This document shows positions 55,201-63,228 of a stretch of DNA of 64,000 bases, piece by piece (the first letter of the stretch is position 1; every line of letters starts with the position of its first letter). Origin of the DNA: CALDUY01 sp046350255 (GTDB taxonomy: Bacteria; Planctomycetota; Planctomycetia; Gemmatales; Gemmataceae); the NCBI GenBank assembly GCA_046350255.1, contig JAXMAV010000015.1, forward strand, positions 62,001-126,000, in the 5' to 3' direction. The notes under the pieces are model-generated. The model was given only the letters and a program-made list of their open reading frames with translations, made no database searches and was not told where the DNA came from. Position numbers and translations under genes: made by a program.

Positions 55201-55962
55201 TTCACCTTCCAGCCGGGCGGGCAAATCACCGGCGTGGTCGATGGTGCCAGCGGTCAGGATCTCCTGAATCTCAACCCGCGTCCTGGCACCGCGGTTCGCC
55301 TGCTGAACCCCGGCGCGGTGGACGGCTTCAATGTGCAGGTGCCCAACAGCGCGGTTGGCGGCCTGCGCAACTTCGACCGTTTCCTCGCCAGCCGGCGTCC
55401 GGGCGATCTTTTCCAGGGGCTCAACGTCCCGGCCGTGTGGTACTTCAACAACCTGGGCCTGCGCTACCAGTACCAGGGACGGACCGCCCAGTTCGGCGGC
55501 TTCGACGTGGTCCGGGGCGGCACCGCCGCCGACCAGGTCTTCATCGACCTCAACGGCGCCAACCCGTTCACCTCGGTGTTCACCTTCGATGGAGCCGGCG
55601 GTGCGGATTCCATCAGCGTCACCGGCACGGCGGGTAATGATAATCTGATCGGCTCGTCGAACCTGTTGCAGCTCAACAACCGCAGCCTGGCCTTCACCAG
55701 CGTCGAGCAGGTGACCCTGCGGGGCCTGGCGGGCAGCGATCGCTTCCAGATCACCCCGTCGGCCAGCACCAACTTCACCGTGTTCGGCGACAGCCACGGC
55801 GCGGAGGGCGACCTGCTGGTCCTCAAACGGGGCAGTCTGACCATCACGTCCCGGCCCACAGGAGGCAGCGCTGGCGTCTTCCAGTTCTCCGGCGCGTTGC
55901 CGCTCAGCTTCTTCGGCATCGAGCGCATTCAGGGCGACAAGTCGATGTTCCTGCCGGGCTAA
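52243..55962 (+). CDS. Metzincin-like surface protein with RTX-like repeats
   Basis: A 1239-aa extracellular protein. It opens with an Arg-rich leader followed by LQRLDDRIVPTARLF, like the LEDR-P type opening of many planctomycete secreted proteins. A protease-like domain follows with DYNQDTQLNAQD (a dockerin-like calcium loop, residues 90-101), the zinc site HEAGHAFTLYH (224-234, HExxHxxxxxH) and a candidate Met-turn at Met254. From about residue 587 to 1010 seven tandem units of about 61 residues each start TWNITG and contain GGxGxD motifs resembling RTX calcium-binding nonapeptides. The final 200 residues repeat GGADSI-type motifs. It may be a secreted peptidase or adhesin; activity is inferred only. 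No downstream T1SS genes are in the window. Confidence 0.85.
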   Translation: MSRTRSGRSRTSARSFLRPWLQRLDDRIVPTARLFLDFGDAFGANGMTVTQGQLSETFANSGLQGPDIGYSNSTPINFTSLGSLVTGVIDYNQDTQLNAQDYTDLKADVLELVQRYFAPFNVDIQVVSSANPAEIRSLMSNNNSNPVSSGIYDTYVITSYAEAQGFSVGFGGLYGIAGVDSGFMTGPPVVNDMDNTVLVFGDTCLDSATLPRQMANIVANTIVHEAGHAFTLYHIDDGSFFTSGAQQLRGTEIMIGGITGLEENDLAQFTRFPLTKGDSNTNLNTVENSYTHLADFARSNLGVRSDPTLVGPNLPNTGTLGATYITGTGAHDIITITATSATTANVTVAPYTTSSYTTLIDIPGTTATTLQYSISIAGGLLIDASLGDDRIIVDGTLGVPVTVRGMGGTDQLIVEGNFAPTAVYTPQASQLTGFDGQADRRGTITVGATTIQFQEFETTGRITIRNVASVTFQSPGGVDNLSLNQVSNALAIQGTIAGGLNFVPLSLNTVAGLIIDAGNNDGAGVADTITLRASPANTGLVSIQAQTGAGDDTLVVNTGALTSTVAFTFDGGQGNDIVDDTTTTDNTWNVTGAGVGSIDGFGFTNVEQLKGNARVDTFNMLGGSLTGGIDGEGGTDALVDGSTNANTWNITGANQGNYTGLGSFINVERLGGGLGTDLFIMNAGGAIGGLDGGAGIDTIQDNSGLSTTAWNITGTGEGGYDLLALFTSIESIVAGTGADFFYVTSAGRLTSIDGGTGNNSLIDTGSNANTWNITGTNSGGYTSVTTFLNIQTLEGGSGADIFSFDAAGSVGSVDGGDGLDSLKDNTGTDNTWIINGVNSFTSDLSAVYSSIEGLIGGTGIDTFLLQSGGKLDGTIDGGAGQDVLEDLTGGNSQWTLTGPNAGTHTSLGGFTAIERITASTGNDTFRIADNGGLTGVLNGNTGTDTLQSTANSGETWQVTGINRGSTNGIVSFLSFESLLGSSGDDQFTFQPGGQITGVVDGASGQDLLNLNPRPGTAVRLLNPGAVDGFNVQVPNSAVGGLRNFDRFLASRRPGDLFQGLNVPAVWYFNNLGLRYQYQGRTAQFGGFDVVRGGTAADQVFIDLNGANPFTSVFTFDGAGGADSISVTGTAGNDNLIGSSNLLQLNNRSLAFTSVEQVTLRGLAGSDRFQITPSASTNFTVFGDSHGAEGDLLVLKRGSLTITSRPTGGSAGVFQFSGALPLSFFGIERIQGDKSMFLPG
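54001..55270 (+). repeat. Seven tandem ~61-residue repeats with RTX-like GGxGxD motifs
   Basis: Repeat units in the metzincin-like gene begin with TWNVTG, TWNITG, AWNITG, TWNITG, TWIING, QWTLTG and TWQVTG, each followed by a GGxGxD-type pair (GGLGTDLF, GGAGIDTI, GGSGADIF, GGTGIDTF). DNA identity between units is only partial, so the array is old. Confidence 0.85.
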
Positions 55963-55977
55963 CTCTGGCCGATGACG

Positions 55978-56001
55978 GGGGGTCAACTCGCATTGACCCC
56001 C
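55978..56001 (+). terminator. Hairpin after the metzincin-like gene
   Basis: GGGGGTCAA (55978-55986) pairs with TTGACCCCC (55993-56001), loop of 6. No T-run, so it may be a pause or stabilising hairpin rather than a full terminator. Confidence 0.45.
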
Positions 56002-56103
56002 GGTCGGCTTCCGGGGATCATCGAGGGCATTCACGGACGAGACACGGGGCGAGCGCGGGAACAGGTTCCCGGAGGGCCCCGATCCTGGCGAGGATGCTCC
56101 TCG

Positions 56104-57723
56104 ATGAATGCCATTGCGCCATCGCCCACCTCGATTGTGGACTGGATCGCCCAGTTCTGGTCCACCCACCTGTTTGGCGGGCCGGACCGGGGAGCCGACC
56201 AGGCGCCTCGGTGGTCGTCGCTGGTCCTGCTCGTGCTTCTGCCGGGGGTGATGCTCTATCCCTGCCTGGTGTTTCCGCTCTTTGAGCCGGATGAGAGCCG
56301 GTACGCCCAGATTCCGCGCGAGATGATTGAGCGCGGCGACTGGATCCTGCCCACGCTGCAGGGGCTACCCTACCTCGACAAGCCGCCGTTGTTCTACTGG
56401 TCGGTGGCGCTGGTGTACCAGGTGTTCGGCTACCATGACTGGGCCGCGCGGCTGGTGCCAGCAGTGGCCATTCACGCGGCGCTCTTGCTGACCTACCTGC
56501 TAGGCCGACGCACCCTGGGTGAACGGGCCGCGCTACTGGCGGGGGTGCTCCTGGCGCTGGCGCCGGGGTTCCTGGGGATGGGTCGGCTGCTCCTCCTCGA
56601 TGGGTTGTTGACTCTCATGGTCACCCTAGCGCTGCTGGCGGCGTTCGAGGCCATTCGCGGCGAACAGTTCCGTTGGGGCTGGTGGCTCCTGGCGGCGGTC
56701 GCCACCGGACTGGGCGTGCTGACCAAGGGCCCTGTCGCGCTGGTACTGCTGCTCCCGCCGCTCTGGCTGTATCGACGACTCGCATCCGGAGGGGTGCGGG
56801 CGCATCTCGGGGCGTGGGCGTTGTTCCTGGCGGTGGTGCTGGCCCTCGCACTGCCGTGGTATCTGCTGCTCATCCAGCGGGTGCCGGGCTTTCTCAACTA
56901 TTTCTTCTGGGAGCATAACCTCAAGCGGTTCCTGACGCCGGAGATGCACCCGCGCGGCGTCTGGTTCTACTTCCCCATTCTGTGGCTCCTGCTCCTGCCG
57001 GGAACGCTCCTGCTGGTGCCGTTAGTGCGCCATCTCTGCTCGCTCGCGCCGATGACCGCCGAGAAACGTCCGCCGGCGCTGGGGTTCCATCTCCTGGCCG
57101 GGGGCTGGTGCGTGTTCTTCTTCACGCTGTCCTCGGGCAAGCTGCCGACCTACATCATGCCGGCCCTGCCGTTCTTCGCCCTGGTGATCGGGTCGTTCCT
57201 GATCGAGACGGGACGCGAGAACAGCCGGGCGGTGCGGTCGCTGGGGCTGGCCGCGCTGGGGCTGATGCTCTTCGCCAACTATGTGGCCCTGCCGTGGTAT
57301 GCGCGGTATCGCTCGCCGATGAGCCGACCCGAGGATGTCCTGGCGCTGTGCGCCGATCGTTCACTGCCGGTGGTGTGCTATCCGCGCAACTGCGACTCCA
57401 TCGCCTTCTACCTGGGGCGGAGCGACCTGCGCAGCTATCGCAGCAAGGACATCGAAGAGCTACGCACCCTGGTGCGCATGCAGCCGCGCACGGTGATCCT
57501 GTGTACGCACCGGCACTCACTGCAAGGGCTGAAGCAGTTGCTTCCTCCCGAAGTGCGCATCGTGCAGGAACGGCGAATGGGGCTGGGGGACATCCCGGGG
57601 GTGCCGCCCGCGCTGATGAAGCCGCTGGCCCGGTTGATGGGAGAAACGGCCCTGGGCCTGGCCGATCTGGCGGTCATCGAGATGAAGCACCCCGAGCAGC
57701 TGACGCAGCGACCCCGGCCCTGA
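56104..57723 (+). CDS. ArnT-like glycosyltransferase, GT39/GT83 type
   Basis: A 539-aa membrane enzyme with about 11-12 hydrophobic segments. The first periplasmic loop carries the acidic motif LFEPDESRYAQIPREM, characteristic of the ArnT/PMT-type family that moves sugars from polyprenyl-phosphate carriers to lipids or proteins, followed by PYLDKPPLFYWSVALVYQVF and VLTKGPVALVLLLPPLWLY. The C-terminal soluble tail (about 410-539) is present. Substrate unknown: lipid A modification or surface-protein glycosylation are possibilities. ATG 56104 follows GAGGATGCTCCTCG and is preferred over an in-frame extension. It lies 141 bases after the large surface-protein gene in the same direction, suggesting a functional link with envelope proteins. 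Confidence 0.85.
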   Translation: MNAIAPSPTSIVDWIAQFWSTHLFGGPDRGADQAPRWSSLVLLVLLPGVMLYPCLVFPLFEPDESRYAQIPREMIERGDWILPTLQGLPYLDKPPLFYWSVALVYQVFGYHDWAARLVPAVAIHAALLLTYLLGRRTLGERAALLAGVLLALAPGFLGMGRLLLLDGLLTLMVTLALLAAFEAIRGEQFRWGWWLLAAVATGLGVLTKGPVALVLLLPPLWLYRRLASGGVRAHLGAWALFLAVVLALALPWYLLLIQRVPGFLNYFFWEHNLKRFLTPEMHPRGVWFYFPILWLLLLPGTLLLVPLVRHLCSLAPMTAEKRPPALGFHLLAGGWCVFFFTLSSGKLPTYIMPALPFFALVIGSFLIETGRENSRAVRSLGLAALGLMLFANYVALPWYARYRSPMSRPEDVLALCADRSLPVVCYPRNCDSIAFYLGRSDLRSYRSKDIEELRTLVRMQPRTVILCTHRHSLQGLKQLLPPEVRIVQERRMGLGDIPGVPPALMKPLARLMGETALGLADLAVIEMKHPEQLTQRPRP

Positions 57724-57938
57724 ACACCCACAATTCACCCTGGTCGAAATACTACCACTGCGATAGGATATACAAGTGAGGTTCCGGGGATTCGTTCGGA
57801 GAGCGTGGCCAGCAAACGGGGGCGCACACTCTGGTGGAACGAAGCAGCGACTCTCGCAGGATCGCTGTCGGGGCCTGGTCGTCGAGGCAGGAGGTTGCCT
57901 CGGATCCAACTCCCTGCTCACCCGTTCAAGGAGTGTTT

Positions 57939-58187
57939 ATGGCGAAAGAAGAATCGATCCAGGTCCAGGGCAAGGTGGTCGCCGCCCTGGCCAACACCCA
58001 GTTTCGCGTCAAGCTTGATAGCGGGCACGAAATCGTGGCCCACATCGCGGGCAAGATCCGCAAGAACTTCATCCGCATCCTGCCGGGCGACATCGTGACG
58101 GTGTCGATCTCGCCGTACGATCTCAGCAAGGGTCGGATCACCTACCGCGGACCACTGCGCAAGGCCACCGACGCCGCCGCCGAGTAG
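57939..58187 (+). CDS. infA: Translation initiation factor IF-1
   Basis: IF-1 is a one-domain OB-fold protein that binds the 30S A site during initiation. The 82-aa product shows the family sequence: MAKEESIQVQGKVVAALANT, FRVKLDSGHEIVAHIAGKIR, KNFIRILPGDIVTVSISPYD and LSKGRITYRG. The C-terminal tail PLRKATDAAAE extends about ten residues past the canonical end. ATG 57939 follows AAGGAG at 57929-57934. It stands alone, not next to secY or ribosomal proteins as in many bacteria, and is closed by a bidirectional hairpin at 58208-58227. Confidence 0.97.
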   Translation: MAKEESIQVQGKVVAALANTQFRVKLDSGHEIVAHIAGKIRKNFIRILPGDIVTVSISPYDLSKGRITYRGPLRKATDAAAE

Positions 58188-58207
58188 CCTTCCCTCTCCC
58201 AGCCTGT

Positions 58208-58227
58208 GCGGGGCAATGGTGCCCCGC
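58208..58227. terminator. Hairpin between infA and the convergent gene
   Basis: GCGGGGCA (58208-58215) and TGCCCCGC (58220-58227), 8-bp perfect stem with 4-base loop, between convergent genes. No T-run. Confidence 0.6.
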
Positions 58228-58247
58228 GTGCGTGTGGGTATCATCTG

Positions 58248-58913
58248 CTACCTGCCTGGCTTTCCTACCAGTTCCAGCACACTCCACAGCGTCGGATCTT
58301 CGGCTACCGGTAGGTCGGTCGCCGCCCCCAGACTTTGTTCTCCCAGTTCGGCATCGCGCACCAGGTAGAAGAACCCCATGCGCGGGTTCTGCTCCGGGTC
58401 GAACCCTGCCAGCGCCTCGGCCGGTAGGAACAGCGCCAGACGATAACCCGCGGCCTTACGCTGACAGCGAAAGAGGAGCCCCTCGGCAGGCGTCAGCGGT
58501 GCGTCCTGGGTGGCGCGGTGAATCTTCGCCTGCACGATCATCGCCTCGTCCCGTTCGGGACCGCCTCCGACGGGCAGGGCATGAAACTGATGGCAGAACC
58601 GGCTGGCGCGGTGGCTGGTTCGAGAGTCGCGCGTATCCACCCACAGGGTGATGCCATCCGACGACTGCGGTCGAGTGGCATCGCCGGTGGGCAGTTGTTC
58701 CTTGCCGCGCACCTCCACCTCGATTGCCAGGCCACCCTCGTTCCAGGCCAGGCGGATGTCGGCGAAGTTCCTGCGTCCATCCATGTCGGCCTGGTTGTCC
58801 AGCCGGCAGGTCGCGGGCAGGTGGAACAGCGTCTCGTCGTTGTCCGGGATGTCCGGCACGTACCGGCACGGATGGCTGACCCGGAAGAGAAAGCGATGGG
58901 GAACAAGCTGCAT
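58248..58913 (-). CDS. CBM9/DOMON-like beta-sandwich protein
   Basis: A 221-aa protein without a clear signal peptide. The sequence has the pattern of a carbohydrate-binding module 9/DOMON-like beta-sandwich: FLFRVSHPCRYVPD, FADIRLAWNEGGLAIEVEV, SSDGITLWVDTRDSRTSHRA, AEGLLFRCQRKAAGYRLALF and MGFFYLVRDAELGEQSLGAA, ending in DPTLWSVLELVGK. Such proteins bind sugars or haem; no binding residues can be confirmed. ATG 58913 is chosen as the conserved start. It directly follows nadA (21 bases) in the same direction, so joint transcription with NAD biosynthesis is likely but probably not meaningful. Confidence 0.65.
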   Translation of the reverse strand: MQLVPHRFLFRVSHPCRYVPDIPDNDETLFHLPATCRLDNQADMDGRRNFADIRLAWNEGGLAIEVEVRGKEQLPTGDATRPQSSDGITLWVDTRDSRTSHRASRFCHQFHALPVGGGPERDEAMIVQAKIHRATQDAPLTPAEGLLFRCQRKAAGYRLALFLPAEALAGFDPEQNPRMGFFYLVRDAELGEQSLGAATDLPVAEDPTLWSVLELVGKPGR

Positions 58914-58933
58914 CGGCGGCTCCCAGGTCGGGG

Positions 58934-59869
58934 TTAGAGCAGGCTGCGCTCGAGGACTTCCTTGGCCCGGTCGAAGGTGGGGTGCCAGAGAATCTCGGGC
59001 TCGCCCTTCACCAGGCAATCGCGCACCTTCTCGAGAGTGTTGAGTGCCATGTAGGGGCACTTGTTGCAGGCGCAGGAAATCCCGGGCACCGGGTGGTAGT
59101 GATGCTGCGGCGCCTGATTTTGCAGACGCCAGAGCATGTTGGCCTCGGTGGCGACCAGGTAGTCGGTCGGAGTGCTCTGCCGGGTAACGAACTTCACCAT
59201 CGCCTCGGTGCCGCCGACGAAGTCAGCATGTTCGCGAATGTTGGCGGGACACTCCGGGTGCGCCAGAGTGATGCTGGCCGGCAGCTTCTTCTTGAGCGCC
59301 AGCAGGTCGCCCACCGAGAAGATCTCGTGGACGATGCAGGCACCGTCCCAGAGGATCATCTTGCGCCCGGTGACCTCGGCGAGATACTGACCCAGGTGGC
59401 GATCGGGCACGAAGAGGATCTCGACATCTTCCGGCACCCGGCGGATGATCTGCTCGGCGTTACCGGAGGTGACAATCCAGTCGGACAGCGCCTTGACCGC
59501 CGCCGTCGAGTTGATGTAGGTCACCGTGTGGAAGCGTCGGCCGTTGGCGCGCAGCATCTCCTGGTAGCGGTGCAGTTTGTCGGCCGGGGCGGCATCGGCC
59601 AGGCTGCAGCCCGCCTTGAGGTCGGGCAGCAGCACGCGCTTGGTCGGATTGAGAATCTTCGCCGTCTCGGCCATGAAGTGGACGCCGCAGAAGACGATAG
59701 TGGAGGTGGAAACATTCGTCGCCGCCCGGGAAAGATGCAGACTATCGCCGACGATGTCGGCCAGTTCCTGCACGTCGCCTTCCTGGTAGTAGTGCGCCAG
59801 GATGGTAGCGTCTTTTTCCTTCTTCAGAGCGAGGATTTCGTCGCGGAGATCGGGCAGAAGTGCAGGCAT
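58934..59869 (-). CDS. nadA: Quinolinate synthase
   Basis: NadA condenses iminoaspartate with dihydroxyacetone phosphate to give quinolinate for NAD synthesis and uses an oxygen-sensitive [4Fe-4S] cluster. The 311-aa length fits. Motifs: ATILAHYYQEGDVQELAD, GDSLHLSRAA, CGVHFMAETAKILNP, LKAGCSLADA (Cys88), WDGACIVHE (Cys178), HPECPANI, and the closing CNKCPYMALNTLEKV (Cys268 and Cys271). The cluster ligands are presumably Cys88, Cys178 and one or both of 268/271. ATG 59869 is the family start. nadB and nadC are not seen in the window. The B6 gene pdxJ and this gene are the only cofactor-biosynthesis genes here. Confidence 0.96.
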   Translation of the reverse strand: MPALLPDLRDEILALKKEKDATILAHYYQEGDVQELADIVGDSLHLSRAATNVSTSTIVFCGVHFMAETAKILNPTKRVLLPDLKAGCSLADAAPADKLHRYQEMLRANGRRFHTVTYINSTAAVKALSDWIVTSGNAEQIIRRVPEDVEILFVPDRHLGQYLAEVTGRKMILWDGACIVHEIFSVGDLLALKKKLPASITLAHPECPANIREHADFVGGTEAMVKFVTRQSTPTDYLVATEANMLWRLQNQAPQHHYHPVPGISCACNKCPYMALNTLEKVRDCLVKGEPEILWHPTFDRAKEVLERSLL

Positions 59870-60013
59870 GGAAGGGGTCCTTGTTTTTTGTGTGGCGGAG
59901 GAGCAACCCACAGCTGGTTGGTGTGGACGGCCTGATGCCGTCTTCACCCATTCTACGCAGCACGGCCGGGAGTATGAACAGGATTTCCCATCCGGGGGGC
60001 TCCGGTGCAGCGC

Positions 60014-61426
60014 TCAGGGGTTGGTGTGGGCCAGGCCTTTCTGACCGATATCCTTGCGGTAGATGGCATCGCGGAACTGGATGACGGCGCAGGCCTCATA
60101 CGCGCGACGTCGAGCCTCGTCGAGTGTGTCGCCCAGTGCGGTCACCCCCAGCACCCGGCCCCCATCGGTGATGACATGTTCGCCCTGGAGGATGGTGCCC
60201 GCATGGAACACCTTGACGTCGGACATCAGCGCCGCCCGGGCCAGGCCGCTGATGACGTGGCCCTTGTCGAACGCGCCGGGGTAGCCTCCCGCTGCCATGA
60301 CCACGCAAACGGCCGGCCGGGGATCCCACTGCAGGCCTTTCTCGAGGAACGCTTCCAGACGTTCATCGACGGCCGCCTCGATCAGGTCGAGAATGTCCGT
60401 TTTCAGACGCATCAGAAGCGGCTGCGCCTCGGGGTCGCCGAAGCGACAGTTGAATTCGAGCACGCGGGGCCCCTGCGGGGTGATCATCAGCCCAGCGTAG
60501 AGCACGCCCAAAAACGGCGTCCCGCGCTGTCGCATGGCATGCACAGTCGGCACGAAGACGTCGCGGTCGGCAATCTCGAGGATCTCGGCGCTGGCGACAG
60601 GGGCCGGGCAGTAGGCGCCCATGCCGCCGGTATTGGGGCCGGTGTCGCCGTCGCCGACGCGCTTGTGATCCTGCGCCGGGGGCAACGGGACAATCGCCCT
60701 GCCAGAGACCAAAGCGAGCAGGCTGACCTCCTCACCTTCCAGGCGCTTTTCGACGACCACCTGGCGCCCGGCGGCGCGGCCGAACTCCTCGCGCACCATG
60801 ATGCGCTCGATGGCGGCCAGCGCCTCCTCGGTGTTCGAGCAGACGAACACGCCCTTCCCCGCCGCCAGGCCGTCGGCCTTGACCACCAGGGGCTCCGGCG
60901 GGCTGACCTTCACACGGAAGCGGCCGTCGGTGAGGTACTTGACCCCCTCTTCCACCTGAACCTTGTAGCCCTCGAAGGGATACTCGACGTGCCGGCCGTC
61001 GGGGAGATCGACGCACTCGCGCGAGCGGATGTAGCGTCGGGCGGATTCAGGATGATCGAAGACAACGAAATCGGCTGTCGGCACATCGGCCGTGCGCATG
61101 AGCGTCTTGGCGAAGACCTTGCTTCCTTCAAGCTGGGCCGCCTCCTTCGTCGGGCCGAAGATGCGCAGCTTCTGCTTGTGGAAGTGATCGACGATGCCGC
61201 GAGTCAGGGGATCCTCGGGCCCGACGATGGTCAGGCCGATGCCCTCCTTGCGGACGAACTGCACCACACGGTCGAAGTCGTTGACGTCGAGCGCCACGTT
61301 GGTGCCGTCCAGCGCGGTACCAGCGTTCCCCGGTGCGCAGTAGACGCGCTCGACCCGGGGCGACTGGCTCAATTTCCACACCAGGGCGTGCTCGCGCCCA
61401 CCCTTGCCGATGACCAGGACCTTCAT
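60014..61426 (-). CDS. purD: Phosphoribosylamine--glycine ligase
   Basis: PurD makes glycinamide ribonucleotide from phosphoribosylamine, glycine and ATP in de novo purine synthesis. The 470-aa chain is an ATP-grasp enzyme: MKVLVIGKGGREHALVWKL, APGNAGT, VGPEDPLTRGIVD, GPTKEAAQLEGSKVFAK, ADGLAAGKGVFV, DGDTGPNTGGMGAYCPAP, LEFNCRFGDPEAQPLLM. Compared with the usual 420-430 residues there is an insertion of about 40 residues at 132-175 (YIRSRECVDLPDGRHVEYPF), between the first lobe and the ATP-binding loop. Catalytic and ATP-binding parts seem intact. It follows cysI by 15 bases in the same direction. Confidence 0.96.
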   Translation of the reverse strand: MKVLVIGKGGREHALVWKLSQSPRVERVYCAPGNAGTALDGTNVALDVNDFDRVVQFVRKEGIGLTIVGPEDPLTRGIVDHFHKQKLRIFGPTKEAAQLEGSKVFAKTLMRTADVPTADFVVFDHPESARRYIRSRECVDLPDGRHVEYPFEGYKVQVEEGVKYLTDGRFRVKVSPPEPLVVKADGLAAGKGVFVCSNTEEALAAIERIMVREEFGRAAGRQVVVEKRLEGEEVSLLALVSGRAIVPLPPAQDHKRVGDGDTGPNTGGMGAYCPAPVASAEILEIADRDVFVPTVHAMRQRGTPFLGVLYAGLMITPQGPRVLEFNCRFGDPEAQPLLMRLKTDILDLIEAAVDERLEAFLEKGLQWDPRPAVCVVMAAGGYPGAFDKGHVISGLARAALMSDVKVFHAGTILQGEHVITDGGRVLGVTALGDTLDEARRRAYEACAVIQFRDAIYRKDIGQKGLAHTNP

Positions 61427-61441
61427 GCCATTGTCCGCCTG

Positions 61442-63166
61442 TTACTTCGCTACCACACCCGCGGTGGCCCGCGCCGCTTCCACCCCAAGCCGGGTGCAGA
61501 AATCGCCGAAGCCTTCGCCTCCCTGGCGCTCTTCGCGCCAGCGATGGAGCAACGGCTTCAGCGTGGCCACGATCTCGCCGCGCGGCGTCAGATCGCGCAG
61601 CTCAAAATTAAGCCGATCACCGAGGACGCGACCACCAACGTAGACGACGTACTTGTCGCCGGAGCGTCCCACGATGCCGATGTCGCTCTGGTAAGGCCGC
61701 ACGCAGCCGTTGGGGCAGCCGGTCATGCGGACGCTGACAGTCTCCTTGGACAGCCCGAGTTCGGCAAGGGTCCGGTCGAGTTCGTCCATGATCCCCGGTA
61801 GGGCCCGTTCGGATTCGGAGATGGCCAGACCGCAGGTGGGGATGGCGGGACAGGCCATGCTGAACTGGCGCGACAGCGAGACTGAGGCCGGGCGCGGGAT
61901 GCCATATTCGTCGAGCATCGCCTCGATCACGGGCAAATCGGCACTACTGAGGTTGCACAGGAGGAGATCCTGCATCGGGGTGATGCGCAGCTCGGGCTGG
62001 AACTTCTGCAGGATGGCGCGGAGCCCGGAGCGAAGGCGCAGAGTGCCCTCATCCTTGACCCGGCCATTCTCGACGCTGACGCCGTACCACCACTTGCCAT
62101 CGCCCTGCGGATGCGCGCCCAGGTGCAGGTCGAACCCGGTGATGGGTGCCTCGACGGGGAGCGTCAGCTGGCCACCGAGGTACTCCTTCATCACCTCGCG
62201 GAAGCGCTCGACGCCCCAGTCGTGGACGACATACTTGAGCCGGGCCCGCTTGCGGTCGGCGCGGTTGCCATGGTCGCGGAAGATCCGGACGACCGTCTCG
62301 GCCCCACGGACCACCTGGTCGGCCGGGAGGTAGCAGATGGAGCGCCCCAGGAAGGGGAAGGTGCGGGCGTTGCCGTGCGACATGCCCATGCCGCCGCCGA
62401 CGATGAAGTTGTACCCCACCACCTGGTCGCGTTCGACGATGGCGAGCAGGCCGAGATCCTGGGCGTGCAGATCGACACAGTTATCGTCGGGCAAGCCGAT
62501 GCCAATCTTGAACTTGCGCGGCAGGTAGACCTTGCCGTACAGTTCGCCTTCCTCCTCGCCGGGCTTCTCGACTGGTTTGCCGTCGAGCCAGATTTCGTGG
62601 TAGGCGTTGCTACGCGGTGCCAGAGCCAGGGCGATTCGCCTGGCATCCGCCTGCAGCTGGTCGCGCACGCCGCGCAACGGCGCGGGACAGGCCATGACGT
62701 TGCGATTGACGTCGCCGCAGGCCCCCAGCGTGGTCAGCATGGTGGCGTTGATGCCAGCGATGGTGGCCTTCATGTTGCGCTTGACAATGCCGTGCAGCTG
62801 GATGCTCTGCCGGCTGGTGAAGCGGACCGTCCCGTTGGCGTACTGCCCGGCCAGGTCGTCGATGCTGAGGTACTGCTGGGCGGTGAGTTTGCCACCGGGA
62901 ATCCGGCATCGCACCATGAAGATGTGGAACTTGCCCAGCCCGTCGCTCCGCCGCGCTTTCCGCGCGTCGCGGTCCTCCTGCTGATATGAGCCGTGGAACT
63001 TGATCAGATTCTTGTCGGCATCGCTGAATTTGTCGGTCTCGCGAGCCAGCTCCTCGGCGATGGTGCCACGCAGGGCGCGACTGGTTTCCTTGATCCCCTC
63101 CACAGCCGACCGCTTCGGCTCGGTCACTCCAGGGGCGCTTTCTTCGGGAACGCTGCTGGCAGACAT
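61442..63166 (-). CDS. cysI: Assimilatory sulfite reductase, haemoprotein (CysI/Sir-like)
   Basis: The 574-aa protein belongs to the sirohaem-[4Fe-4S] sulfite/nitrite reductase family. N-terminal KFHGSYQQEDRD is typical of sulfite reductase; substrate/cofactor arginines occur in FTSRQSIQLHGIVKRNMK. The cluster-binding cysteines form CPAIPTCGLAISESE and MTGCPNGCVRPYQSDIGIVG, with the last Cys as sirohaem ligand. It reduces sulfite to sulfide for cysteine synthesis; nitrite reductases look similar, but the N-terminal motif favours sulfite. The electron donor (CysJ or ferredoxin) is not seen nearby. It sits first in the minus-strand run with purD. A near-palindrome lies upstream at 63213-63228. 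Confidence 0.93.
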   Translation of the reverse strand: MSASSVPEESAPGVTEPKRSAVEGIKETSRALRGTIAEELARETDKFSDADKNLIKFHGSYQQEDRDARKARRSDGLGKFHIFMVRCRIPGGKLTAQQYLSIDDLAGQYANGTVRFTSRQSIQLHGIVKRNMKATIAGINATMLTTLGACGDVNRNVMACPAPLRGVRDQLQADARRIALALAPRSNAYHEIWLDGKPVEKPGEEEGELYGKVYLPRKFKIGIGLPDDNCVDLHAQDLGLLAIVERDQVVGYNFIVGGGMGMSHGNARTFPFLGRSICYLPADQVVRGAETVVRIFRDHGNRADRKRARLKYVVHDWGVERFREVMKEYLGGQLTLPVEAPITGFDLHLGAHPQGDGKWWYGVSVENGRVKDEGTLRLRSGLRAILQKFQPELRITPMQDLLLCNLSSADLPVIEAMLDEYGIPRPASVSLSRQFSMACPAIPTCGLAISESERALPGIMDELDRTLAELGLSKETVSVRMTGCPNGCVRPYQSDIGIVGRSGDKYVVYVGGRVLGDRLNFELRDLTPRGEIVATLKPLLHRWREERQGGEGFGDFCTRLGVEAARATAGVVAK

Positions 63167-63212
63167 CGACCTTTCCTTCCCTGACCGGGCCAGAGGCCCG
63201 ACCCATGTTTAG

Positions 63213-63228
63213 TAATCTGATCAGGTTA
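63213..63228. promoter_or_regulatory. Near-palindrome upstream of cysI
   Basis: TAATCTGA/TCAGGTTA matches its own reverse complement at 14 of 16 positions. It sits in the divergent gap, 47 bases before the cysI ATG (63166), with a separate CGGGCC-AGA-GGCCCG hairpin at 63187-63201 in the leader. Confidence 0.4.

Noticed and set aside
57733..57770. Promoter for infA around TTCACC/TAGGAT
   Set aside because: Weak matches and uncertain spacing; not reported as a feature.
60005..61801. Long plus-strand frame over purD and cysI
   Set aside because: Overlaps two certain genes on the other strand and has no recognisable features.
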